From assembly GCA_946480545.1 (NCBI GenBank), contig CAMLKY010000204.1, positions 1-5,145 on the forward strand: DNA of 5,145 nt, written 5' to 3'. The notes beneath the pieces are model-generated. The model was given only the letters and a program-made list of their open reading frames with translations. It searched no databases and was not told the DNA's origin. This document shows, piece after piece, positions 1 through 5,145 of the stretch (positions are counted from its first letter, which is position 1; every line of letters begins with the position of its first letter). Source of the DNA: an uncultured Acidobacteriota bacterium. GTDB lineage: Bacteria > Acidobacteriota > Blastocatellia > Pyrinomonadales > Pyrinomonadaceae. A program made the translations under genes and the position numbers.

Positions 1-236
1 ATTTTGATGCTGATCTGTTGGTCGATCGAACAGTTATCCTGGAATTGAAATCAGCAAGGTCGATTGATCCGGCGCATTTGGCTCAACTACTGAACTATCT
101 GCGTGCGACGGATATCGAGATAGGATTGCTTCTGAATTTCGGTCCGAAGCCTGAGTTCAAGCGGCTAGCATTCGACAATTCACGTAAGACTGGAACTCGG
201 ACGTTTGATCTACTAGGCAGTTTATTCCCGGAGTAG
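1..236 (+). CDS. GxxExxY-family protein (PD-(D/E)XK nuclease-like), 3' part only
   Basis: The gene enters from the left edge. The first complete codon is at position 3 and the stop is TAG at 234-236, so about 77 residues are visible of a family usually near 125-135 residues. The visible part begins FDADLLVDRTVILELKS, which contains the Asp...Glu-x-Lys pattern of the PD-(D/E)XK nuclease core. It continues with HLAQLLNYL and then IGLLLNFG followed by a FKR stretch, the usual ending of GxxExxY proteins. The GxxExxY motif that names the family should lie upstream of the window and cannot be checked. The family has a nuclease-like fold, but its biological role is not established. Members are often multicopy and associated with short repeats, and here a cluster of ATCCGCG units begins nine bases after the stop. 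The TTG at 18 is internal and not a plausible start. Family assignment is by recognised sequence pattern and is fairly secure; function is not. Confidence 0.85.
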   Translation, partial: FDADLLVDRTVILELKSARSIDPAHLAQLLNYLRATDIEIGLLLNFGPKPEFKRLAFDNSRKTGTRTFDLLGSLFPE

Positions 237-244
237 CAATTCTA

Positions 245-270
245 ATCCGCGTCATCCGCGTAAATCCGCG
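245..270. repeat. Short tandem-like repeat, three ATCCGCG units
   Basis: ATCCGCG occurs three times, at 245-251, 254-260 and 264-270, separated by TC and TAA. The cluster lies between the GxxExxY stop and the preA start and ends 14 bases before the preA ATG. From memory, similar ATCTGCG/ATCCGCG strings accompany GxxExxY genes in many unrelated genomes, so I infer that it belongs to the GxxExxY unit and not to preA. It occupies the place where preA would normally have a promoter or ribosome-binding site. Confidence 0.7.
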
Positions 271-284
271 GCAAAATAGTCGTT

Positions 285-1418
285 ATGGCAGACCTTAATA
301 TCAACTTTGCAGGAATAAAGTCGCCGAATCCGTTCTGGCTCGCGTCGGCGCCGCCGACGAATATGGGATCGATGATCGAGCGGGCGTTTGATGCCGGGTG
401 GGGCGGGGCGGTTTGGAAGACGCTCGGCGAGCCGATCACGAACGTTTCATCACGGCTCGCCTCGATCGACCAGGGCGCGCTGCGCATGATCGGGCTTAAC
501 AACATCGAGCTCATCACCGATCGCCCGCTCGACGTGAATCTAAAAGAGGTTTACGAATGCAAGAAGAAGTATCCGAAGCACGGGATGAGCGAGCGCGGTA
601 TGGGCTCGGCAATGGGACAGGTTCCCGAGTACACGTGCATGGTCACCGAGTGGGTCAAAGAAGTATCGAACCTGCCGGTGATCGTGAAGCTCACGCCGAA
701 CGTAGCGCACATCGGACCGCCTGGACGAGCCGCTCAGGCTGGAGGCGCAGATGCGGTCTCGCTTATCAACACGATCAACTCGGTGATGGGCGTCGATGTC
801 GAGACAATGATCCCGTACCCGAACGTCAACGGCATGGCGGCACACGGCGGCTACTGCGGGCCGGCTGTGAAGCCGATCGCTCTCAATATGGTCTCCGAGC
901 TTGCTAGAGATCCCGAGTTCAAGATCCCGATCAGCGGCATCGGCGGCATCGGCAATTGGCGTGATGCCGTCGAGTTCATGTTGCTCGGTGCGGCGAGTGT
1001 GCAGGTCTGCACAGCCGTCATGCATTACGGTTACCGTATCGTAGAGGACATGATCGATGGGCTGAACAACTATTTGGACGAGAAGGGCTTCGCATCGGTG
1101 AACGACATTATCGGAGCTTCGGTCGATCGCGTCACCGATTGGGGAAATCTCGATCTGAATTACGACGTCAAGGCCCACGTCAACGTCGAGAATTGCATCA
1201 GGTGCAATCTCTGCTATATCGCCTGCGAGGACGGTGCCCATCAGAGTTTCCAGTTCCAGGAGGTCGATGGAAAGCGGTATCCGTACGTCATCGAAGAAGA
1301 GTGCGTCGGCTGCAATCTATGCGCTCTGGTCTGTCCCTCACCCGGCGCGATCACAATGAAACGAGTCGACGCCGGCGGTCCGCCGCAGAGTTGGAGGGAT
1401 AGGACGAAGGGGAGTTGA
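285..1418 (+). CDS. preA: NAD-dependent dihydropyrimidine dehydrogenase subunit PreA, with an internal in-frame deletion
   Basis: PreA reduces uracil and thymine to the 5,6-dihydro forms together with the NADH/FAD subunit PreT, in the cytoplasm, as the first step of reductive pyrimidine catabolism. The 377-aa product starts MADLNINFAGIKSPNPFWLA, the conserved PreA N-terminus. FMN-domain motifs follow: GWGGAVWKTLGEP (about 38-50), GLNNIELITDRPL (70-82), VIVKLTPN with Lys135, NTINS (162-166), HGGYCGPAVKPIAL (187-200), SGIGGI (217-222) and a VQVCTAVMHYG stretch. The C-terminus has two 4Fe-4S motifs: Cys304/307/310/314, where the last Cys is followed by Glu-Asp as usual in PreA, and Cys340/343/346/350. 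An oddity: residues 96-100 read Tyr-Pro-Lys-His-Gly, so the segment that normally ends in the catalytic Asn-Phe-x-Cys-Pro is absent (see the junction entry). E. coli PreA has about 411 residues. No Shine-Dalgarno sequence is seen before the ATG, and no preT is in the window. Family identity is certain; activity is doubtful. Confidence 0.93.
   Translation: MADLNINFAGIKSPNPFWLASAPPTNMGSMIERAFDAGWGGAVWKTLGEPITNVSSRLASIDQGALRMIGLNNIELITDRPLDVNLKEVYECKKKYPKHGMSERGMGSAMGQVPEYTCMVTEWVKEVSNLPVIVKLTPNVAHIGPPGRAAQAGGADAVSLINTINSVMGVDVETMIPYPNVNGMAAHGGYCGPAVKPIALNMVSELARDPEFKIPISGIGGIGNWRDAVEFMLLGAASVQVCTAVMHYGYRIVEDMIDGLNNYLDEKGFASVNDIIGASVDRVTDWGNLDLNYDVKAHVNVENCIRCNLCYIACEDGAHQSFQFQEVDGKRYPYVIEEECVGCNLCALVCPSPGAITMKRVDAGGPPQSWRDRTKGS
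570..587 (+). other. Probable in-frame deletion junction inside preA
   Basis: Codons 96-101 read Tyr-Pro-Lys-His-Gly-Met. In E. coli PreA and mammalian dihydropyrimidine dehydrogenase, as I recall them, the Tyr-Pro position is followed by a beta-strand (a VIASIM-like stretch), a helix, another strand (GADxxELN) and the Cys-Pro-His-Gly-Met active-site loop. Here the sequence passes from Lys98 directly to His99-Gly-Met-Ser-Glu-Arg-Gly-Met-Gly, so about 38-40 residues (about 115-120 bp) are missing and the reading frame is kept. The catalytic cysteine (Cys671 in the pig enzyme) lies two positions before this His and falls in the missing part. The junction is seen in the sequence; that a segment has been lost is inferred from the family. 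Confidence 0.8.
1407..1414 (+). promoter_or_regulatory. Orphan Shine-Dalgarno sequence AAGGGGAG
   Basis: AAGGGGAG lies inside the last codons of preA, five bases before an ATG at 1420-1422 that follows the preA TGA by one base (TGATATG). This spacing is ideal for translational coupling of a downstream gene. However, the ATG opens only a 56-codon frame (1420-1590) that runs through both arms of the inverted-repeat element and encodes an Arg-rich, unrecognisable peptide. It is best read as the start of a former downstream partner gene, or as chance. Confidence 0.35.
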
Positions 1419-1450
1419 TATGAACGCGCGAGCCGCGAACGCGCCGCGGC

Positions 1451-1588
1451 AACATTCGCAGGTCCGGAAGCGCCGCTTGCGGCCGCAAGCGCTAATTGCG
1501 TGCATTGCCGAATGCTCACCCGAGATTCTGATACAAGGTAGTCCTCGCAGGAGCGGCCGCGAGCGGAGCTTCCGGACCTGCGAATGTT
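1451..1588. repeat. 138-bp element with long terminal inverted repeats (MITE-like or large hairpin)
   Basis: The left arm 1451-1471 is perfectly complementary to 1568-1588 over 21 bases (outer sequence AACATTCGCAGGTCCGGA). Allowing two mismatches, the pairing extends to 36 bases per arm (1451-1486 with 1553-1588), ending in GCGGCCGC. The left arm also contains an 18-bp perfect palindrome, CGCTTGCGGCCGCAAGCG (1474-1491). Inside the loop are a GCATT-GCCG-AATGC hairpin (1502-1515) and a CTCGC/GCGAG pairing (1544-1548 with 1559-1563). No transposase fits inside. No T-run follows the right arm, so it is not a standard Rho-independent terminator, although such a stem could block transcription between preA and the M61 gene. 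No convincing target-site duplication is seen; only a GGC flanks both sides. A dispersed non-autonomous mobile repeat is the likeliest reading. Confidence 0.75.
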
Positions 1589-1624
1589 AGGCGTACCGGA
1601 AATGTTGTTAGTTGAGGTTTCCCT

Positions 1625-3403
1625 ATGTCTGCCATCTTGATTCTCGTCACAATACTGGTCCTTTCCTTCGCATCATATTCTGCCCCACCCCTCGCTTACA
1701 AAATCACCATCAACTCTTCCGATCTTTCCGGGTTCGATATCGAGATGCGGGTGCCGGGAGCGCCGGGACGGGCCCGGATCGCTGTGGCGGTGCATCCGGA
1801 ATATGACGATCGTTACTGGCGGTATATCGAAGGCTTTTCGGCGCGGGATGCTCGCGGTCGTGTCCTGAATGTCGCGAAGGAAGAGGACACGGTTTGGCGA
1901 ATCGACAATTCGCGCGGTGACATTATCGTCCGCTACCGTCTTCACCTTCCGCCGCAGCAGGGAAACACACGTGACGCATGGAAGCCTTTTCTAACGGAGC
2001 ACGGAGGGATGGTCGGGGATCTGCATTCGCTGATGTACGTCGTCGGCGAAGAGTCGCGGCGCGGCCGTATCTCGCTGGATATGCCGGCGGGGTGGAAGGC
2101 GGCGTCGGGATTGGAGCCTACAAGCGATCCACGTATCTTTGCCGGTTCTACGCAGCTCATCCTCGATTCGCCTATCATGATCGGAAGCCTCACGGAACAC
2201 GATTTTCGGATCGCGGGCGTTCCGCACAAGGTCGTCTTCTGGTCACCGCCCGACGGCCCGGGATTCGACGCGAATGCGATAGTGACAAATGTGCGGCGGC
2301 TCGTGGATGAAACCATTCGCGCTTTCGGGCCGCCTCCCTACCCGCGATACGTTTTTCTATTTCAGAATGGCGGACAGGCTGCACTCGAGCACTTTACGTC
2401 GGTGAATCTCGGGCTCTCGCTCGGAATGGAAGACCTTCTGGAAGAAGTGGGACATGAGTATGTCCACGTCTGGAATCTGATGGACGTCCGGCCCCGGGAG
2501 CGGGTCGGGGTTCGGTACCGCTTCGCCGAGCCGACGGGTGTTCTCTGGTGGAGTGAAGGCGCCACGATAATGTTTGCCGATATGCTGATCAGGAGATCTC
2601 GTCTCCCCGGTGAATCGCGAACACGTCTCGAGAGGCTCGAGTCTTCGATCGCACGCTATCTCACGTTGCCCGGCTACTACACTCTGTCCGCCGATCGGGT
2701 GAGCCGCGGCGATTCGCACCCTATTCTACTCGGTGACGATTTCGCGAGCACGCATCTTCAAGGCGAGGTGCTGTCGACGATGCTCGACTTCAAGATCCGC
2801 GACGCGACCGACGGCCGCCGAACCGTGACCGATGTTATGCGTCTTCTTGCACGCAGGTACGACTCTGAGCGGGGAATAGTAAACAGTGATATCGAGCGTG
2901 CTGTCGCTGAGATCTGTGCGTGTGACATCCGCTCGTTTTTCCGAGACTACATATACGGTGCCAAGAAGATTGATTTCGAACATTATCTCGGGCTCATCGG
3001 GGTTCGGGCCGCGATCGGGACCACTCCGGCGGTCGGTCGCGACGGGATGCCCGTACCGGACCTGCGAATCAGCCCGATGTCGATGGACGACGGCTCGGGA
3101 AACGGACTCAAGATCCGGATCACAAGCTCACAAAGCTCGTGGGCGAGATCCGGACTTCGCACAGGTGACGCGATCGTTTCCATCAACGGAGAGCCGATCA
3201 ACAGGTGGTCGGATCTCAGAAGTTGGCTGCAACGAGCGAAGATCGGCGATACCGGAAATGTGGTTTACCGGCGCGACGGAGCTCAACGTGAACTGAAGGT
3301 GACACTCGCCGGATACGACATCGCAACGGTTCGCCTTTCCTATAACTCTTCAGCTACACCAAAGCAAAGACGGCTGCGGGATGCATGGATGGCAGCCAAC
3401 TAA
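1625..3403 (+). CDS. Exported M61-family (glycyl aminopeptidase-like) zinc metallopeptidase with PDZ domain
   Basis: The 592-aa product is predicted to hydrolyse peptides outside the cytoplasm. Residues 1-20 form a hydrophobic export signal (MSAILILVTILVLSFASYSA), unusual in having no Lys or Arg in its n-region and no lipobox. An N-terminal beta-rich M61 domain covers roughly 25-190. The catalytic domain has the Leu-Glu-His motif (Glu255-His256), the zinc motif His277-Glu-Tyr-Val-His281 followed by Val-Trp-Asn, and Trp-Trp-Ser-Glu311-Gly. Glu311, 30 residues after His281, is the expected third zinc ligand at the spacing known for M61, with Glu278 as catalytic base. A PDZ domain spans about 490-565, with GLRTGDAIVSING at 510-522. 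Total length is normal for the family and all key residues are present. The start is well fixed: an in-frame TGA at 1613-1615 blocks upstream extension, and GAGG (1614-1617) sits seven bases before the ATG. The next gene begins 35 bp after its stop, suggesting an operon. Substrate preference cannot be inferred. Confidence 0.9.
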   Translation: MSAILILVTILVLSFASYSAPPLAYKITINSSDLSGFDIEMRVPGAPGRARIAVAVHPEYDDRYWRYIEGFSARDARGRVLNVAKEEDTVWRIDNSRGDIIVRYRLHLPPQQGNTRDAWKPFLTEHGGMVGDLHSLMYVVGEESRRGRISLDMPAGWKAASGLEPTSDPRIFAGSTQLILDSPIMIGSLTEHDFRIAGVPHKVVFWSPPDGPGFDANAIVTNVRRLVDETIRAFGPPPYPRYVFLFQNGGQAALEHFTSVNLGLSLGMEDLLEEVGHEYVHVWNLMDVRPRERVGVRYRFAEPTGVLWWSEGATIMFADMLIRRSRLPGESRTRLERLESSIARYLTLPGYYTLSADRVSRGDSHPILLGDDFASTHLQGEVLSTMLDFKIRDATDGRRTVTDVMRLLARRYDSERGIVNSDIERAVAEICACDIRSFFRDYIYGAKKIDFEHYLGLIGVRAAIGTTPAVGRDGMPVPDLRISPMSMDDGSGNGLKIRITSSQSSWARSGLRTGDAIVSINGEPINRWSDLRSWLQRAKIGDTGNVVYRRDGAQRELKVTLAGYDIATVRLSYNSSATPKQRRLRDAWMAAN

Positions 3404-3438
3404 ACCCGGTCGCGAAGTACCTAAGAGATATAACCGGT

Positions 3439-4299
3439 ATGAAACTCATCGCAACATTCGTTTTCGTTCTCGCATTCGCGTTCCCGGCCACGTCCCAGGT
3501 TCCGGCGGCTGATAAGCCGGCCTTTGACATCGAAGACTTCAACAAGAAATTTGCCGTGGTCGAATGGCTGGTCGAGTATGACAACGTTGCCTGGAAGACG
3601 ACAGACGTCGTTATGGCGCTTCCTAAGGCGGAGCTCGAAGGTTTAGGGCCGGAATGGTTTTGCTTTCAGGACAAGAACAAGATCTGGCATGCGGTGTACG
3701 GCGGGCTGTCGGGAGATAAGTATGAGACGGCATTTCACTACGAGATGGACCGGGCAGGAAAGATCACAAGGTCGACTCAGGCAGTCGACCAGAAATTTCT
3801 TTCGGGACACGCACGAGCACTTAGAACGGCACTGGCGAAACTCACCGCGACTATCCCCGAAGGCTCGCCAAGATTCAATCAGTACGTACGTCAGAATCCC
3901 GACAATACCTTTTCTGTCTGGCTGATGCCGGCTTTCCAGCCAAATCGAATGGCGGTGTATGGTGGCGAAGGGATTTACACGATCGATTCGGCCGGGGTGA
4001 AGATCCTAAAGGACGAGAGTTACTTTCAAAAGAACTTCCGCGGCTTTATGTCAGACCCGCCTCGCGAGATCTGGCTGAACTACAGCGAATTGGATAAGCC
4101 GACGCTTGGTTCGATATTCTTTGTGTGGTACTACAAGGCCTACTTCACCAATATCTATATCGACAACGCAAAGAGCACGAGCACCGCGCTCAAAACACCG
4201 GCCGGATACATGTGGGCGCATGTCGAGAAGGACCTTGCGCCGAAGCCACCGGAGCCCGAACCAACCCCGCGTTTACAACGAAAAAAGACCGAGCGATAA
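3439..4299 (+). CDS. Exported protein of unknown function
   Basis: I do not recognise a family. The chosen start gives 286 residues beginning MKLIATFVFVLAFAFPATSQ, a classic signal peptide with Lys2, a hydrophobic core and a likely cleavage site near residues 17-20. An in-frame ATG at 3385 would add 18 residues ahead of the signal, overlap the M61 gene and bury the signal peptide, so it is disfavoured. AAGAGA at 3423-3428, ten bases upstream, is a weak ribosome-binding site for the chosen start. The mature part is rich in aromatic residues (EWFCFQDKNKIWHAVYGG, EIWLNYSEL, FFVWYYKAYF) without enzyme motifs or clear membrane segments, and suggests a soluble periplasmic or secreted mixed alpha/beta protein. 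The C-terminus is a Pro- and Glu-rich then basic tail (APKPPEPEPTPRLQRKKTER). It is probably co-transcribed with the M61 peptidase gene 35 bp upstream, so a role linked to that peptidase is possible but unproven. Its last codons overlap the terminator of the convergent gene. Confidence 0.85.
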   Translation: MKLIATFVFVLAFAFPATSQVPAADKPAFDIEDFNKKFAVVEWLVEYDNVAWKTTDVVMALPKAELEGLGPEWFCFQDKNKIWHAVYGGLSGDKYETAFHYEMDRAGKITRSTQAVDQKFLSGHARALRTALAKLTATIPEGSPRFNQYVRQNPDNTFSVWLMPAFQPNRMAVYGGEGIYTIDSAGVKILKDESYFQKNFRGFMSDPPREIWLNYSELDKPTLGSIFFVWYYKAYFTNIYIDNAKSTSTALKTPAGYMWAHVEKDLAPKPPEPEPTPRLQRKKTER

Positions 4300-4315
4300 A
4301 TTACATCGCCCGGTC
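4281..4315 (-). terminator. Rho-independent terminator of the minus-strand M36 gene
   Basis: Read on the minus strand, an 11-base arm GACCGGGCGAT (4315-4305), a 7-base loop and the arm ATCGCTCGGTC (4297-4287) form a complete stem with one G-U wobble. Six T residues follow directly (4286-4281). The stem starts 20 bases after the M36 stop codon. On the plus strand the wobble becomes an A-C mismatch and no T-run follows, so it acts mainly for the minus strand. It lies over the last codons and stop of the plus-strand gene, whose A-run encodes part of the basic tail. Confidence 0.88.
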
Positions 4316-4335
4316 CGGATCGTCGGCAAAGCCGA

Positions 4336-5145
4336 TTATCGCGTTCCTACAAAATTCACACCGCCAACGTTTCCGTTCACGGTCACAGACCGCGATGTTG
4401 GTGTGAATGTATACCGGTTGTTGGTCGGCGTTACCGTGTAAGTCGCACCGGTCGGAATACCGGTTAGCGAGTAACTGCCGTTGCCCGACGTACTTGTCGA
4501 CTGGTTCACACCCGGACCAACGATCGTGACTGTTACCCCTCCGATCCCCTTGTTGTTTGTGTCGCGTGTTACGAATCCGCTCACCGTTGCTGTAGGCACC
4601 GGTGTCGGAGTCGGCGTCGGAGTTGCCGTCGGTGTCGGAGTCGGCGTAGGAGTCGGTGTAGGGCCGCCCGGCCACGCATCGAAGGCCTCGGTAACGGATG
4701 CGGGTGAAACAGACTGGACGCTCGCACTGAAACCCATGCCGCGTCGTCGGAAGCCTTCGCGAACATCATTTGCGTCGGCCTCCGAGAACGTTGCCGCCGC
4801 GGCGATGATCGCGTCGCGCTCCTGCAGGAATGTCGGTCCCGTCGGTGCCAGTTTCATTCCGTCCGTCACGACCTGAAGCACACGCTCGGTACCTGCGGTG
4901 AAACCAAGCCGCTGAACCATCAGAGCACGAACCTCCCACAGTGCGCTTGACCAGATCTCGCCCGCATTATGAACTTGATCGCACGCCGAGGTTCGTCCAA
5001 ACGGCCCGCGTGGGAACGCGCCAACCGTATCGATGTCCGTCGTGCAATTCGAGTTCAGATGTCGGAACGTCAGCGGGTTGTGCGGCTTTCCGTTCGCACC
5101 GGTGAACGCGATCACGGCCTTCGGGAATCGTCGTATGCCGTAGTA
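4336..5145 (-). CDS. M36 (fungalysin-like) secreted metallopeptidase, C-terminal part only
   Basis: The reading frame is open to the right edge, so the gene is partial at its 5' end; 269 residues are visible. A GTG at 5115 is internal, because the codons before it already encode the family motif YYGIRRFPKA. Typical M36 C-terminal motifs follow: NPLTFRHLN, HNAGEIWSSALWEV (about 59-72), a VVTDGMKLAPTGPTF stretch (about 92-106), ERDAII and FRRRGMGFSAS. The zinc-binding HExxH and its Glu ligand, and any signal peptide and propeptide, lie upstream of the window, so catalytic competence cannot be judged. After the peptidase domain (ending near AFDAWPG, residue 160) comes a Thr-Pro linker (about 162-187). 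An approximately 80-residue beta-sandwich domain of the SdrD_B or carboxypeptidase regulatory-like type follows (SGFVTRDTNNKGIGGVTVTI, GNGSYSLTGIPTGATYTVTP), probably for surface or substrate binding. The stop is TAA at 4336-4338, followed by a strong terminator. The gene converges with the exported-protein gene, 36 bp apart. Confidence 0.88.
   Translation of the reverse strand, partial: YYGIRRFPKAVIAFTGANGKPHNPLTFRHLNSNCTTDIDTVGAFPRGPFGRTSACDQVHNAGEIWSSALWEVRALMVQRLGFTAGTERVLQVVTDGMKLAPTGPTFLQERDAIIAAAATFSEADANDVREGFRRRGMGFSASVQSVSPASVTEAFDAWPGGPTPTPTPTPTPTATPTPTPTPVPTATVSGFVTRDTNNKGIGGVTVTIVGPGVNQSTSTSGNGSYSLTGIPTGATYTVTPTNNRYTFTPTSRSVTVNGNVGGVNFVGTR
4585..4662 (-). repeat. Thr-Pro linker-coding low-complexity repeat
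   Basis: On the minus strand, repeated hexamers of the CCGACT/CCGACA/CCTACA type encode alternating Pro-Thr units interrupted by single Ala and Val residues. The stretch joins the M36 peptidase domain to its C-terminal beta-sandwich domain. Such imperfect hexamer repeats can vary in copy number by slippage. The interruptions (Ala, Val, mixed third bases) suggest an old array, not one freshly expanded. Confidence 0.8.

Noticed and set aside
245..270. ATCCGCG units as a CRISPR array
   Set aside because: The units are 7 bases long with 2-3 base gaps, so there are no spacers of CRISPR size and no longer repeat.
540..1241. Long minus-strand open frame (233 codons) opposite preA
   Set aside because: It is antisense to strongly conserved PreA motifs. 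The translation is rich in Asp, Arg and His with no recognisable domain, which is typical of a frame shadow in G+C-rich coding DNA.
1451..1588. Inverted repeat as a Rho-independent terminator for preA
   Set aside because: The arms are far longer than a usual terminator stem, the loop is 66 bases, and no T-run follows on either strand.
3385..3438. Upstream ATG start for the exported-protein gene
   Set aside because: It would put 18 polar residues before a textbook signal peptide and overlap the end of the M61 gene. The ATG at 3439 explains the signal peptide better.
4481..4876. Plus-strand open frame (131 codons) with a Gly-Val repeat opposite the M36 gene
   Set aside because: The Gly-Val run is just the complement of the Thr-Pro linker codons, and the opposite strand carries clear M36 motifs and a terminator.
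5113..5115. GTG as the start of the M36 gene
   Set aside because: The in-frame codons before it encode YYGIRRFPKA, a conserved M36 motif, so the gene continues beyond the right edge.

Overview
The window looks like chromosomal DNA of moderate to high G+C from an environmental bacterium. The best guess is an Acidobacteriota of the Blastocatellia/Pyrinomonadales type. This rests on style only: an M36 metallopeptidase ending in a Thr-Pro linker plus a small beta-sandwich repeat domain, a secreted M61 peptidase, and a GxxExxY gene beside short ATCCGCG repeats. There is no rRNA or marker gene to confirm it.

Layout, left to right. (1) Positions 1-236 hold the 3' end of a GxxExxY-family gene (PD-(D/E)XK nuclease-like), followed by three ATCCGCG units. 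(2) Positions 285-1418 hold preA, the FMN/iron-sulfur subunit of NAD-dependent dihydropyrimidine dehydrogenase. (3) The gap at 1419-1624 is mostly a 138-bp element with long, nearly perfect terminal inverted repeats (1451-1588). A strong but apparently orphaned ribosome-binding site lies just before it. (4) Positions 1625-3403 encode an exported M61 (glycyl aminopeptidase-like) zinc peptidase with a C-terminal PDZ domain. (5) Positions 3439-4299 encode an exported protein of unknown function, 35 bp downstream and probably co-transcribed. (6) Convergent to these, on the minus strand, is the 3' end of an M36 (fungalysin-like) metallopeptidase gene running off the right edge. Its Rho-independent terminator lies over the last codons of the plus-strand gene.

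The most notable observation is in preA. Compared with the E. coli and mammalian enzymes as I remember them, the protein jumps from the end of a helix (Tyr-Pro-Lys, residues 96-98) straight to the His-Gly-Met that normally follows the catalytic Cys-Pro. About 38-40 residues are missing in frame, including the active-site cysteine and parts of the TIM barrel, while everything on either side is well conserved. The 377-aa length fits a family length of about 411-420 minus this segment. Either the gene is inactivated by a clean in-frame deletion, or the assembly is wrong here, or the protein is a non-catalytic variant.

The genes do not form one pathway. A pyrimidine-catabolism gene without its PreT partner in view sits between two repeat-associated insertions, followed by a two-gene cluster for exported proteins and a converging secreted protease. 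I see no clear evidence of a wholly new biological system.
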